Made by a program: the position numbers and the translations under genes. This document shows, one piece after another, positions 1-10,062 of a stretch of 64,000 bases of DNA; within the stretch, counting starts at the first letter, position 1; the number at the start of each line of letters is the position of its first letter. Origin of the DNA: an uncultured Sphingobacteriales bacterium (GTDB taxonomy: Bacteria; Bacteroidota; Bacteroidia; Chitinophagales; Chitinophagaceae); contig CALKHN010000027.1 of NCBI GenBank assembly GCA_937991535.1, positions 38,032-102,031 on the forward strand, given 5' to 3'. The notes under the pieces are model-generated. The model was not told the origin of the DNA. It did not search any database and was given only the letters and a program-made list of their open reading frames with translations.

Positions 1-335
1 ATTGTTTTTGCCAAATGGAATTCGCCAATAAACATCCGCCGCAGGCGGACAAACATTATCATGGCTCATTTCATGTGTGTATCAATTATCAAGCAGAACT
101 GCTATCAGGCTGCAAGTATACTATTTTTAGTGCAGGCCTGCGATAAACACGGCAATTATTAGCGGCGCTTCAAATTGTTTTTAGCTGTGAATTATGAAAA
201 AGTGTAGATCCGCAAACCATTCTGGTGGCAAAACGCATATTAGGACTAATCGAATAATATCCTGTAAAAAGGCATACACTGTTCTTCCGAAAAAGATGAA
301 TAATCACTATTGACTAAATTTGCACAAACAATCCT
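1..335. other. Gene-free leader upstream of lplA
   Basis: No convincing gene is seen here. A short perfect hairpin (arms 35-40 and 44-49, loop GCA) lies near the left edge. TAAATTTG at 315-322 matches the Bacteroidetes -7 element TAnnTTTG and sits just before the lplA start, so it may be that gene's promoter, although no clear -33 TTTG is found at the right distance. Confidence 0.4.
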
Positions 336-1316
336 ATGCTTTGCATTTATCATCAATCTACAGATCCTTATTTTAATATAGCCACCGACGAATATATTTT
401 TAAGCATATAGAAGAGGATTGCTTTATGCTGTGGCGCAATGACAACGCCATTATCGTAGGCAAACATCAAAACACATTAGCGGAAATCAATTTCAATTAT
501 GTGAAAAAACACAATATTCATGTAGTACGAAGGCTTTCCGGTGGTGGCGCCGTGTATCATGACCTGGGGAACCTCAATTTCTCCTTCACCAAAACAGGCA
601 GGGATTCCACCCTGATGGACTTTGAAAAATATACGCGCCCTATTGTGGAAGTATTGAGAAGTTTGGGTGCAGATGCCAGGTTTGAAGGCAGAAACGATAT
701 CACCATTGACGGTAAAAAAATTTCAGGGAACGCGGAGCACATCTATAAGAACAAAATATTGCATCACGGCACTTTACTGTTTTCATCGGAAATGAAAAAC
801 GTAAGCGAAGCATTGCGGATCAATCCTTTAAAATACAGGGACAAAGCCGTAAAATCTATTCCCAAAAGGGTTACCAACATAGCGGAACATCTTGCCATAC
901 CCCTGGGCATAGAAGCGTTCACGCAAAAGATCATGGAGCATATTATTGCAACCAATGACGATTGCGTACCTTATGCCTTTACCGCGGCAGACATCAGCGC
1001 GATTGAAAAAATAAGGGATGAAAAATATGCTACGGATGAATGGAACTATGGACAGTCGCCCGATTACAGTTTCAGAAAAGAAGTAAAAACCAATGGTGGC
1101 ATGCTGGAAATGAATCTCGATGTTGAAAAAGGGATCATTCAAAAAGTCAAAATATACGGCGATTTTTTTAATGAAAAAGATATTAGCGAAATTGAAAATG
1201 CCCTTGAAAGCAAAGCGCACAATGAACCTGTGCTCCGGGAAGTGTTGAGCAAGTTTACTATTGATGCTTATTTTAAGGGGATGACAGTTGATGACCTGGT
1301 GTCTGCTCTTTTTTAA
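336..1316 (+). CDS. lplA: Lipoate--protein ligase A
   Basis: The 326-residue product has the BPL/LplA catalytic fold. It would activate lipoate with ATP and attach it to E2 subunits and GcvH in the cytoplasm. The signature segment RRLSGGGAVYHDLGNLNFSF (about residues 65-84) is the lipoyl-AMP binding loop of the family. GKHQN and the later NDITIDGKKISG (lysine of the active site) are also typical. The C-terminal third matches the small accessory domain of long-form LplA. The length is normal for the family. The start follows a TAAATTTG -7 element closely. The gene stands alone, and a cluster of palindromes lies downstream. Confidence 0.93.
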   Translation: MLCIYHQSTDPYFNIATDEYIFKHIEEDCFMLWRNDNAIIVGKHQNTLAEINFNYVKKHNIHVVRRLSGGGAVYHDLGNLNFSFTKTGRDSTLMDFEKYTRPIVEVLRSLGADARFEGRNDITIDGKKISGNAEHIYKNKILHHGTLLFSSEMKNVSEALRINPLKYRDKAVKSIPKRVTNIAEHLAIPLGIEAFTQKIMEHIIATNDDCVPYAFTAADISAIEKIRDEKYATDEWNYGQSPDYSFRKEVKTNGGMLEMNLDVEKGIIQKVKIYGDFFNEKDISEIENALESKAHNEPVLREVLSKFTIDAYFKGMTVDDLVSALF

Positions 1317-1379
1317 CCACAGCTATACCCGGTCTCCCGGCTGTGCATCACCGCTATATGCAGTAATTATGTAAGAAAA

Positions 1380-1495
1380 GCAGTCTCCAGACTGCGTATC
1401 ATTTATGTTCTTCCGGGACTCCGTCCCGTAAAATATTAATAATTCCGTGAGGCATGCGGTCGGCACGCGACAAGGGAGCGTCAGACCGCATCACG
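1380..1495. repeat. Cluster of three small palindromes downstream of lplA
   Basis: Three inverted repeats lie in about 115 bases between convergent genes. They are arms 1380-1386/1389-1395 (GCAGTCT/AGACTGC), 1414-1419/1423-1428 (CGGGAC/GTCCCG) and 1454-1461/1484-1491 (ATGCGGTC/GACCGCAT). None has a U-tract, so ordinary intrinsic terminators are unlikely. They may be repetitive extragenic palindromes. Confidence 0.5.
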
Positions 1496-1504
1496 AAAAA
1501 GCAT

Positions 1505-2155
1505 TCAATTTTTCATTAAATGTTTATCAAAGCCCAATTCAACCAGTCTTTCATAAGCATCCCATATTTCCACGGGTATTTCCTGGTAAATCTGGAAACC
1601 CTTTGAGGGATAGTGTTTGATCCGTTGCAGATCGCCGGTCATAATATGAATTACCCGCTCCAACGGTATTTCATGGGTGGCATACTCATCAAAAGGGATT
1701 TGCGGAGAGGTAACCAATACCTGTTTTTCGGGCCAGTGTTTTTTAAAGGTAGCATAGGACCTTCTTTCCATATAAGGCTTCTGCACTACGATGAAGTTGT
1801 ATGGATCAATTTGCTTTTGATGCAGCAATCGCTGCGTAAACAAAATATTTTCGCCCGTATTGGTTGACCTGTTTTCGATGAGTATCGCTTCGGCCGGCAC
1901 ACCTTTTTGTACAGCAATAGCCGCAAACTGATCGGCTTCCGTTTCCGTCCACATCTCCTGTGTAAAATTGCCCAACCCGCCCGACATGACAACCAACGGC
2001 GCCCATCCTTCTATATACAGTTCAGCGGCTCGGTGTGCCACCCGCAGATCATGGCTGCCCAGGGCCAATATGCAATCGCATTTTGCAAGTGCATGGTTCA
2101 TGTGGTGGTAATCCCATAACCGCCGGGCGAGAGAGAGGGCTTCTTCTGTAATCAT
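1505..2155 (-). CDS. YdcF/DUF218 family protein
   Basis: The product is about 216 residues of the DUF218 (YdcF/SanA/ElyC-like) fold, a Rossmann-like family whose members bind nucleotide-type ligands or act on cell-envelope precursors. Visible signatures are CILALGSHDLRVA near the N-terminus, VVMSGGLGN, TNTGENI and VVQKPYMERRS. I chose the internal ATG at 2155 because the family usually begins just before the first helix (ITEEALSLARRLW). An upstream ATG at 2203 would add 16 residues without similarity to the family. There is no signal peptide, so it should be cytoplasmic. The exact substrate is unknown. Confidence 0.8.
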   Translation of the reverse strand: MITEEALSLARRLWDYHHMNHALAKCDCILALGSHDLRVAHRAAELYIEGWAPLVVMSGGLGNFTQEMWTETEADQFAAIAVQKGVPAEAILIENRSTNTGENILFTQRLLHQKQIDPYNFIVVQKPYMERRSYATFKKHWPEKQVLVTSPQIPFDEYATHEIPLERVIHIMTGDLQRIKHYPSKGFQIYQEIPVEIWDAYERLVELGFDKHLMKN

Positions 2156-2476
2156 ACAGACTTGTATTTTAAACCGGTAATTGAATGGTATTCCGGCTGC
2201 CAAAGATATCGGCGACGCACGTTAAATAAAAACCGGCATGACATTATAATATCTAAAAGTTGATTCTTTATGAAATTCCTGTCCTGCCCTGTCCCGCTCC
2301 GCTCCCTTTTCAAATACAGATCTGCGGGTATAATACAGAGTTTGTGGGCAGAACAAACCGCTTAAAAATAATTTGATTTCAGATAAATTCAAAAGCGTGT
2401 GTTTTTTTATTATATTGCCTGAATGTTTGCGTTAATTTTTTGAAAAAAATTCCATAACTCACTAAACCAAATATTA

Positions 2477-3715
2477 ATGAACGAGAACATTAACAAAAGC
2501 GCTTTATTTAACGGAAGTTGCTTTGCACTGATTACTACTGCTTTTACCTTTTCAATAAGAGCAGGTATCTTAGGAACACTTGGCAAGGATTTCGGACTTA
2601 CCGCGGAACAATTAGGATTTATCAATTCTATGTTCTTTTTTGGTTTCCCTATTTCTATGATCCTTGGCGGACTATTGTATTACAAGGTTGGTCCAAAACG
2701 GATTATGCAAGTCGCTTTTGTAACACATACCATTGGTATTTTAACCACTATTTTTGCCAGTAGTTACCCTGTTTTGCTTGTCTCTACCTTATTCATTGGC
2801 TTTGGTAATGGTTGTACGGAAGCTGCATGTAATCCGATGATCGCGGATATGTATCCGAGGGAAAAGGTGAATAAAATGCTGAACCGTTTTCACATGTGGT
2901 TCCCCGGTGGTATTGTACTTGGAAGTCTTATTTCTAAATTCATGACCGATGCAAATATGAGCTGGCAGGCACAGATGTGGGTTACCATGATTCCTACCGT
3001 TATTTACGCTATTCTTTTTTACGGGAAAACCTTTCCTAAATCGAAATTTGAAGGCGCTACCCATCTTGGCCAAAACCTTAGGGCGATGGCTACACCAACC
3101 TTTATTTTCCTGTTTGTGTGTATGTCGCTCACGGCCATTTCTGAGTTTGGTCCGCAGCAATGGGTGGGATTGATTATGAGTAAAAGCGGAGCAAGTCCGA
3201 TGCTGATTCTTGCTTTGGTTACAGGGCTGATGGCTTTCGGAAGATTTTTTGGAGGACAGGTTACCCATGTTTTTGGTCAAACGGGTGTTTTGCTGATAGG
3301 CGCTATCTTAACAACGATCGGAATATATATGTTCAGTACAGTTACAGGTTCTATGGCTTATGTAGCGGCAATATTTTTCGCGATGGGCGTTTGTTACTTC
3401 TGGCCTACAATGGTAGGCGCGGTTGCACAGCGTGTTCCGTTAAGCGGCGCGCTGGGTATGTCTGTCATCGGCGGTGTAGGTATGTTTTCCACCGCAATAT
3501 GGCAACCCATCATCGGTAACTGGATTGATAAAGATATAGCTGCTGCTGCTGCAACGGGCTTAACCGGCGACCAACTGGAACTGGTTGCAGGACAGGCAAC
3601 GCTGTCCAAAATGGTTGCCTTCCCGGCTATACTGATCGTGCTGTTCCTTATCTTTTTCTTCTGGCAAAAAAAGGCAAATCCCCGTAGCGCGGCTACCACA
3701 GCCGTTGCGCATTAG
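2477..3715 (+). CDS. Major facilitator superfamily transporter
   Basis: The 412-residue protein is strongly hydrophobic, with about 12 predicted membrane segments, a typical MFS length. The conserved loop between TM2 and TM3 (GGLLYYKVGPKRIM, about residues 62-75) is an MFS motif A variant. The EAACNPMIADMYPREK segment is typical of Bacteroidetes sugar or metabolite permeases of the FucP/NHS-like branches. The transported substrate cannot be read from the sequence. It is a monocistronic plus-strand gene ending shortly before a good intrinsic terminator. Confidence 0.85.
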   Translation: MNENINKSALFNGSCFALITTAFTFSIRAGILGTLGKDFGLTAEQLGFINSMFFFGFPISMILGGLLYYKVGPKRIMQVAFVTHTIGILTTIFASSYPVLLVSTLFIGFGNGCTEAACNPMIADMYPREKVNKMLNRFHMWFPGGIVLGSLISKFMTDANMSWQAQMWVTMIPTVIYAILFYGKTFPKSKFEGATHLGQNLRAMATPTFIFLFVCMSLTAISEFGPQQWVGLIMSKSGASPMLILALVTGLMAFGRFFGGQVTHVFGQTGVLLIGAILTTIGIYMFSTVTGSMAYVAAIFFAMGVCYFWPTMVGAVAQRVPLSGALGMSVIGGVGMFSTAIWQPIIGNWIDKDIAAAAATGLTGDQLELVAGQATLSKMVAFPAILIVLFLIFFFWQKKANPRSAATTAVAH

Positions 3716-3767
3716 CGGGGTGAGTGGTGAATAGTGAATTTCATTAAAGAAATAGCAATATCATGCA

Positions 3768-3808
3768 AAAGTGGTTGTCTTAATTATAAAGACAGCCACT
3801 TTTTTTTA
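3768..3808 (+). terminator. Intrinsic terminator after the MFS gene
   Basis: A 13-bp stem (3769-3781 with 3789-3801, one G-U type mismatch) with a 7-nt loop is followed by a run of T to 3807. It sits about 55 bases after the MFS stop. Confidence 0.85.
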
Positions 3809-3913
3809 TGAAAGAATAATATACCAGGGTAAACGTTTTACGTGGTGTGGGTAGCCCACCGAAATACCGAAACGGGTTAATGCCACCCTGTCCGTTCTGC
3901 CAGGGTGCAGCCA

Positions 3914-5476
3914 TTATTCCTGGTTTAGGGGTAATCTCGACATCACTACTCTTTCAGCCAGTTCAGCGCCGGCCTGTACAAGCGGATTGAACAGTGTATT
4001 AACGCCGGCGGCTCTCAACATTGCCGCCTGTTCTTCGGATTCCGTTACTGCACTGATGGCTCCAACAAACCCTCTTTTACGAAGCGTTTCAATGACATGG
4101 AGTTTAGCCGCCTCTTCGCGAACAGCAACCACTACACCCTGTAATTCATCTATATCTAAGTTTTCCCATAGCGTTTTGCTGCTGGCGTCACCATAAAGTA
4201 TTCTCCGTTTGCGGGCACGATGTTTTTCCAGTACACCAGGATCAGTATCAAAACCCACTACCTTTTTACCGCTTTTAGACAGGTAGTCGTAAGCAGCCGT
4301 ACCCGTTCTACCCATACCTACTACAATAAAATTGGTAACACCTATAGAATTGGGTTCCGCATCACTGCGCGCCCTTTTCCTTTCAAACCGCTCCAAAAAA
4401 TGGTGCAGGCGATTGTAAATGCGGTTGGCGTTTTTGTTGATGGGCGCACCCACCAGGAAAGACAGGGCCACCGTTGTAGCCAAGGTAAGGAGCAGAGATT
4501 CGGGTAACAGTCCCGCACTAATAACAACCGCTCCCGTAATGAGCGCAAACTCGCTGAAGCTGGCCAAGGATGTGGATGTAAGAAAAGCAGTACGCGCCCT
4601 TAGACGAAAGCCGGTGAGAATTGTAAAAAAAATACCCACTCTTACCGGCAGGAACAGCACGAGCACTGAGGCATATGCCAGATCCCGCCAAACCGGGGTT
4701 CCCGTAAGCCCTATCTTCAGGAAGAAGCCGATCAGGAAGGCTTCCCGCAGTCCCCACAACTTTTCCGTCACTTCATCCGACTTTTCTTCGCCGGCATGCA
4801 GCACACCAAAACAAAAAGCGCCCAGCTCCGCACTAAGGTGCAAGGCATCAAACAGATAGGCCCCTACCAGCGCCATGAAAATGCCGTACAACATCAGCAG
4901 CTCGGCATCTTTAATGGAACGAAGCAGCCGTACGGCAACCGGTTTAAGCAGGGGCAGCAACAGTAACGTGAACGCCCAGGGCGATGGCGCTTTAAGTCCG
5001 GTAAAAGCCATTATCGCAATCAGGATAATGTCTTCCATAACAAGAATACCTATCGCCAGCCTGCCATGATAGGAATCCAGTTCGCCCTTTGCTTCAAGTC
5101 CCTTGGCAGCGATAACGGTGCTGGCTACCCCAAATAAAACCGCCAGCAGCATGATCTGGGAAACATCGAATCCGGATGAGATACCTGCAATAGAAAAAAG
5201 AACTGAAAGCATAACTACACTCACTGCTATTTGCAGTAATCCTGAGACGGTCACTTCGGGTTGAAGAAAATTCTTTAAGCGGATCTTCAGCCCAAGTGTA
5301 AACAGCAGGAATATTACGCCTATATGCGACAACTGGTCTAAAACAGGCGAACTGCTGTAATGAAAAGCCGCGAGAATAAATCCACCCGCGAGGTATCCCA
5401 GCAATGTGGGAAGACCAACCTTTAAAAAAATATAACCAAGAACAAATGCAACGGTGATAAAGAGGATTTCGTCCAT
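3914..5476 (-). CDS. KefB-like monovalent cation:proton antiporter with RCK domain
   Basis: The product is about 520 residues. Residues 1-380 form a CPA2 Na+/H+ exchanger-type membrane domain with about 12 hydrophobic segments (for example GYIFLKVGLPTLLGYLAGG). Residues 385-500 form a TrkA-N/RCK nucleotide-binding domain with the Rossmann motif VVGMGRTGTAAYDYL and FDTDPGVL. The architecture is that of KefB/KefC-type K+ efflux systems, probably gated by a nucleotide or thiol. I chose ATG 5476 because the preceding 47 codons (from 5617) are polar and lack family similarity, while DEILFITVAFVLG begins TM1 directly. Confidence 0.85.
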   Translation of the reverse strand: MDEILFITVAFVLGYIFLKVGLPTLLGYLAGGFILAAFHYSSSPVLDQLSHIGVIFLLFTLGLKIRLKNFLQPEVTVSGLLQIAVSVVMLSVLFSIAGISSGFDVSQIMLLAVLFGVASTVIAAKGLEAKGELDSYHGRLAIGILVMEDIILIAIMAFTGLKAPSPWAFTLLLLPLLKPVAVRLLRSIKDAELLMLYGIFMALVGAYLFDALHLSAELGAFCFGVLHAGEEKSDEVTEKLWGLREAFLIGFFLKIGLTGTPVWRDLAYASVLVLFLPVRVGIFFTILTGFRLRARTAFLTSTSLASFSEFALITGAVVISAGLLPESLLLTLATTVALSFLVGAPINKNANRIYNRLHHFLERFERKRARSDAEPNSIGVTNFIVVGMGRTGTAAYDYLSKSGKKVVGFDTDPGVLEKHRARKRRILYGDASSKTLWENLDIDELQGVVVAVREEAAKLHVIETLRKRGFVGAISAVTESEEQAAMLRAAGVNTLFNPLVQAGAELAERVVMSRLPLNQE

Positions 5477-5749
5477 AGCAATTGATTTTCCTGACCTGCG
5501 GATTATAAAGATAACGCTCTTACCAAATCCGGGGCAGAGGATTTCGGGTGCATTTACCTTCGGTGAGAAAAGTTCAAATTGTAATCCTGCAAATGCCGGG
5601 GTACGTACACTGGCCAATATTAACAGTTTCTACAAAAAACGGCGTCTTACCGGCAGTGAAGGACTGTAAAAAAAATAGTATCTTCATCAGGCTGCTGTTT
5701 ATAAACACAAATACCGGCAACTTTTAATGCACCCAACAAAAATAAAAAT

Positions 5750-6361
5750 ATGAAAGCTACCCTCGTATGGTTATTCCTGCTCTTCTCTACACCCATATTT
5801 GCACAGTTAACCGTTAGGGAACAATTTGAAAAGATCAACACAAAGGAGGAAGCACAAAAATTCATTGATGCTAACCCTGCGCTCAAACCTACCCTGCTTT
5901 ATCTCACGCTTGGAAAAGATACCACGCGTATTGACGAGCGGCTGCTGAAACAAAACAAAGGTGATATTTTTTCGGTGGGTTACGTTACGTATAAAGTGCT
6001 GGATGGAACTGAAACAATCAACTACCGGGCAAACTATATCTTCCTCGATGGTTTTTCGGTTTCTCCGGCCGAAGTTGACAGCCTTAAAAAAGTTATTCTG
6101 CAAAAGCATTCAGAAGGCGTGTCCTTTGAGGACCTTTCTGACCAGTATACGATGGACGGCAATAAAACCCGCGGCGATACCGACTGGTTTTTCGGAGAGC
6201 TGATGATGCCCAAAGAATTCCAGGATGCCGTGAGCAAGCATAAAAAAGGCGATATATTTTTTGTAGACGTGCCCGAACGGCAATGGCATTATATCGTAAA
6301 AAAAACCTACGACGACCAGGTGAAAAAAGAAATAACGGTGCTGCGGGCTAACGGAAGGTGA
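5750..6361 (+). CDS. Secreted parvulin-type peptidyl-prolyl isomerase
   Basis: The 203-residue protein has a clear signal peptide (hydrophobic VWLFLLFSTPIFA, cleavage before QLTV). The C-terminal half has parvulin/PpiC features: GVSFEDLSDQYTMD, RGDTDWFFGELMMPKEFQDAV and KGDIFFVDVPERQWHYIVK. These correspond to the family's S-x-D-x-G-x-L-G region, with WFF replacing the more common G-W/F. It would catalyse proline isomerisation during folding of periplasmic or outer-membrane proteins. It is shorter than SurA/PpiD and has only one isomerase domain. Confidence 0.75.
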   Translation: MKATLVWLFLLFSTPIFAQLTVREQFEKINTKEEAQKFIDANPALKPTLLYLTLGKDTTRIDERLLKQNKGDIFSVGYVTYKVLDGTETINYRANYIFLDGFSVSPAEVDSLKKVILQKHSEGVSFEDLSDQYTMDGNKTRGDTDWFFGELMMPKEFQDAVSKHKKGDIFFVDVPERQWHYIVKKTYDDQVKKEITVLRANGR

Positions 6362-6394
6362 GACAGCCATTTGCTGTAGCAGTACATATTCGTT

Positions 6395-8599
6395 TTATTC
6401 AACCCATATTTCATCTATAAAAAACCAGCAGGGATGTCCTACGCCATAATGCCAGTGGGGACAGGTTTTTATAGCCGTTATATCTATTTTAATGTAACGG
6501 GCTTTTACCGGCTTATTGCCGGCATAACTGAGATCAATAAATTTTACCTGGGGATTTCTGTCTTCAGGATGATCAACGGATTGAAGTATCGTGTAGTCTT
6601 TCCCGTTAGATGAAATGGAATAAGTAACATTAGATGGCACTAATATCCATGCGCCCAACTGGTGCAGGAAATCGGTATGGATGCCGGTAAACTCCTTTTC
6701 ACTGCCCAGGTCAAGCGTCAGTGCAGCATCTGCACCCAGCCAGCCCACCCATCCTTCGGCAAATGTCATACCTCCATACAATCCATCGGTGAGCGCGGCG
6801 CCCATGGCAGCATATTTTTCACCGGGCGGTATTGAAAACCTGACCGCGGCAACCGGTATTGATTTTTTGCCTGATGGCATATACCTGGTTCTGTACAACG
6901 CACAATAATCAAGCGGACTATTTTTTCTTTCGTTGAGCGTGGGAACAGAAAACAATTTCACTCTTTCTTCAAACAGGTTCAGCTTGCGGCTGATATCTTC
7001 CACCGGCATATCTTTTTCGGTACGGGCAATGTCCAGCTCTGAATATTGCAGGGGCAAGCGGGTACGCCATACTCTTTTCAATAAAACGGAATCTGTTGCA
7101 ACGGAACTTTCCGCACGATCAAACAAGTTGTTGTACCTGCGCATGAGAGATGGCTTAAGCATACCTTCTTTATGCGATACCGGCGAGTCGTATATCCATA
7201 GCCGTTTGCCACTGCCCAGCAATGCGCCTTCCATCAGCTTGATGTACTGGTATAAATAAGGAGCGGCAGCGCCATAATATCCGCGGAGGAATGTTTGTAT
7301 AAGCGAATCTTCGTTTTGGTTTACATTCCACATCAGCTTCGACACCAGCCATGTTCTCAGCTCGGCAAAATCACCGCCACGGCTGCCGGCTATCTGGGAA
7401 AAATGCATGGACACATTGTTCTTACGGAACAGCCGCATATTTTCTCCGAGTATGTGGAAGTTCGGAAATGGTGTAAGGTAATTGTCGAAGTTGATGCCAT
7501 AGTCCCAAACAAATATGTTTTCCGTTATGGCACTCCAGCCTTCCAGCGCTGCTGCAAATTCCCGCCCTGAAAGATTTTCTTTTAATGACACTTCCCTGTC
7601 GCAATCAATGCTGCACAACATTATATTTACATTTTTCGCCGGCTTTACATGGCGGGGCGGCTTCATGGAATACAAATAAGCCAGCGTTGAAATTTCTTTA
7701 TCAGGAAAACGTTCGGCCAGTTTGTTCATAAAATGGATAAGGCTGCCCGAATGGGCGCCCTCATAATCGTCTACCGCTTTGCATAGATCACATTGGCAAA
7801 AAGTATAGTTCCCGTCGTTTTGGCTTACGGAAACCATATGTTTACCGGGATTGGCTTTAAAAACGGAATCCAGTCTTTGCGTTACTATTTCCAGCACCTC
7901 CGGGTTGGATAAGCACCACTGGCTGGCTTTGCCGGGATGGCGGCTGCCGTTGAAATAAGAATAGTATTCAGGGTGTGCTTCACCGTATACTTCCGACGGC
8001 AGGAAGAAATCGAAAGTGTGTACCCATAAATTACCCGCAAATATCTCCCGGGGCGTTTTCAAGCGCATCCAGCTTCCGTAAATTGAATCGGTTGCCATGG
8101 CGTAATGCTGGCTTTGCCTGTACCGGAAGGAAGGTATTTCCGAAAAGTTAACCGCAGGTATTTGCAATGTGGAAGCCGGGGTTAAGCTGTATTCGTTCTC
8201 TCCCCAGTAGGAAACCCCGCAGTAGCGTTCAAGCAAACTCACAACGGCATATATAGATCCTTTTCCGCCGCCTGTAACTACCTGTAATATATGATTGTTG
8301 TGTACGATGCGAAAGCCATCTTCAGTCAGCTTGTCTTTTTGCACATTTTTATTGAACCCGGCATTGCCTATAACAATGTCATTCGTTTTAATTGGGATGT
8401 TTGTTCGGATCGGCAGCTTTGCACCGGTAATTCTTTCCACAAAATCCTGCAGCAGCCGCGCGGCCTTTGCGTCAATGCTATCGTTGGATGTGAGTATGAT
8501 CCTGCCCGCAGGTTTGCCGTTTTTAACCAGCGCAACCTGTGCCGGCAGTGTAGCATGAAGGCAGGAGATCAGTAACAGCAGGCTAATAAAATGTTTCAT
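6395..8599 (-). CDS. Secreted DUF4838 glycosidase-like protein with F5/8C domain
   Basis: The 734-residue protein begins with a signal peptide (ISLLLLISCLHATLPAQ). Residues 30-130 resemble the alpha-glucuronidase N-terminal-like domain (IVIGNAGFN, YCGVSYWGENEY). The central part is a TIM-barrel type DUF4838 domain with SVSQNDGNYTFCQCDLC and NVNIMLCSIDCDRE. The C-terminal 150 residues look like a discoidin (F5/8 type C) sugar-binding domain (ALTLDLGSEKEFTGIHTDF, KARYIKIDITA). A role in polysaccharide or glycan breakdown is likely, but the substrate is unknown. No SusCD pair is adjacent. Confidence 0.8.
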   Translation of the reverse strand: MKHFISLLLLISCLHATLPAQVALVKNGKPAGRIILTSNDSIDAKAARLLQDFVERITGAKLPIRTNIPIKTNDIVIGNAGFNKNVQKDKLTEDGFRIVHNNHILQVVTGGGKGSIYAVVSLLERYCGVSYWGENEYSLTPASTLQIPAVNFSEIPSFRYRQSQHYAMATDSIYGSWMRLKTPREIFAGNLWVHTFDFFLPSEVYGEAHPEYYSYFNGSRHPGKASQWCLSNPEVLEIVTQRLDSVFKANPGKHMVSVSQNDGNYTFCQCDLCKAVDDYEGAHSGSLIHFMNKLAERFPDKEISTLAYLYSMKPPRHVKPAKNVNIMLCSIDCDREVSLKENLSGREFAAALEGWSAITENIFVWDYGINFDNYLTPFPNFHILGENMRLFRKNNVSMHFSQIAGSRGGDFAELRTWLVSKLMWNVNQNEDSLIQTFLRGYYGAAAPYLYQYIKLMEGALLGSGKRLWIYDSPVSHKEGMLKPSLMRRYNNLFDRAESSVATDSVLLKRVWRTRLPLQYSELDIARTEKDMPVEDISRKLNLFEERVKLFSVPTLNERKNSPLDYCALYRTRYMPSGKKSIPVAAVRFSIPPGEKYAAMGAALTDGLYGGMTFAEGWVGWLGADAALTLDLGSEKEFTGIHTDFLHQLGAWILVPSNVTYSISSNGKDYTILQSVDHPEDRNPQVKFIDLSYAGNKPVKARYIKIDITAIKTCPHWHYGVGHPCWFFIDEIWVE

Positions 8600-8814
8600 G
8601 GCGACAGTAAAAATGTGAGCTGAAAAATAAATAATAAAGATACAACCCGTGAGTACAGGCTCCCAAACATATTGCTAAAGAAAGCTGTGGGCAACCGGTT
8701 TGGCAATAAGTGCGGAAACGGATACGCCGGGTAAATCAAAAGGCAGACTTGAATTTATATGATCGGTGAAACACAAGTAAGTCTGCATGGAATTTCAACA
8801 TTCATTTGATTCCA

Positions 8815-9264
8815 TCACTTCATTGCACCAATCAAGCGATTTTTCCTATAAGAATTCTTAACGGCTATTTTGCCATTTTTAAAAGTAAACAAATCACAGC
8901 CTGTTACTTCAACTTTACTTCCATCGGATTTCGTTCCCGTAAAGGTCCATTCCGAAAAACCCCTGTTCCCCGAAATAAAATGACGGGCATGTGCCCAATG
9001 CGCATCGGGGAATGTTGCAAATACAGCTTCAAACGCTTTGCTCACCGCCTCCTGCCCAATAAATTTTTCACCATTTTTTTCCGCTCCTGCCGACGCTTCA
9101 AATATACAGTCTTCCGTCATATGCATCATTATGGCTTTTGTGTCATGCGCATTGAATGCATCCGCAAAAGATTGAAGAAATTGTTCTGTGATCTTATTAT
9201 TTTCTGATTGCGCCATAATTAAAATTGGAGCCCATAAAGTAATGAGTAAAAGTAATTTTTTCAT
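8815..9264 (-). CDS. Secreted NTF2/SnoaL-like protein
   Basis: The 149-residue protein has a signal peptide (KKLLLLITLWAPILIMAQ). The rest fits the nuclear transport factor 2-like cone fold: ITEQFLQSFADAFNAHDTKAIM is the typical first helix, followed by MTEDCIFEASAG, GQEAVSKAFEAVFATFPDAHW and a C-terminal sheet with GCDLFTFKNGKIAVKNSY. Family members are ketosteroid-isomerase-like enzymes or ligand-binding proteins. No specific activity can be assigned. Confidence 0.8.
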   Translation of the reverse strand: MKKLLLLITLWAPILIMAQSENNKITEQFLQSFADAFNAHDTKAIMMHMTEDCIFEASAGAEKNGEKFIGQEAVSKAFEAVFATFPDAHWAHARHFISGNRGFSEWTFTGTKSDGSKVEVTGCDLFTFKNGKIAVKNSYRKNRLIGAMK

Positions 9265-9570
9265 GTCGAAAAGTTTAAAAAACGATTACAATTACAACCT
9301 GTATTCATTGTATATTTTTTGACCTGAGCGTTTCACCAGGCGTTCCTAAGTTTATCAACTGTATAAAATACAACATTTTGCCGCGGATTCAAATTCCCAA
9401 TAGAAAATGCCGGGCGGCCGATGTCGCAATCAGCCCGTTAAATTGTCATATAGAACCTCTGTCTCTACTGTATCTTCTTGCCATCTTTGCATTGAATAGT
9501 CATCCATTTGGTGGCACACACCGTAAAACACATTTAGCATGAACAGTATCCATAGTATGGCCGAACCTGC
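9265..9570. other. Intergenic stretch between divergent genes
   Basis: About 306 bases separate the NTF2-like gene (minus) and the VOC gene (plus). No tRNA, long repeat or further gene was seen. Promoters for both genes presumably lie here. Confidence 0.4.
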
Positions 9571-10062
9571 ATGGCCGGCAGGCCCGAATTCGCACAAATC
9601 GGCTGGGTGGTTCCCAACATTTATACCGCCCTAAACTTCCTTTCGAACACCCTGGGCATCGCCGGATTTCCACCACCCGAATATATCCGCGCACAGGATC
9701 TGGATATGACCTATTATGGCAAAGCCGTAGCCGGCGAATGGCTGACCACCCAAACTTATAACGGGGGAACTTTCATCGAACTCATCCAGCCGCTTTCCGG
9801 TCAAAGCATGTTCCATGATTATCTTGCGCAGCATCCCGCGGGCGGAACACAGCACATTGCATTCCGCTTGCCGGTTAGCGATTTCGATCGTGTAACCAGC
9901 GTTCTGCGCGAACAAGGTTATACGGTCATCAGTGAAGTGGATCATCCCATTGCCCGGATGGCTTTCTTCGACACCTGCCAAACGCTGGGCGTTGTCACCG
10001 AAATTATGGGCATTACGCCGCAAGGATATACCGCCATCGAACAAATGCAGAAGGCTGGGTGA
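9571..10062 (+). CDS. VOC (glyoxalase/bleomycin-resistance) superfamily protein
   Basis: The 163-residue protein has the paired beta-alpha-beta-beta-beta modules of the vicinal oxygen chelate fold. QIGWVVPNIYTALNFLSNTLGI opens the first module and GGTQHIAFRLPVSDFDRVTSVLREQGY opens the second. Likely metal ligands are His in TQHIAF and Glu near VTEIMG and FIELIQP. The first module starts with Q where H is common. Upstream ATGs at 9539 and 9557 are out of frame, so 9571 is the only ATG start. The substrate is unknown. Confidence 0.75.
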   Translation: MAGRPEFAQIGWVVPNIYTALNFLSNTLGIAGFPPPEYIRAQDLDMTYYGKAVAGEWLTTQTYNGGTFIELIQPLSGQSMFHDYLAQHPAGGTQHIAFRLPVSDFDRVTSVLREQGYTVISEVDHPIARMAFFDTCQTLGVVTEIMGITPQGYTAIEQMQKAG

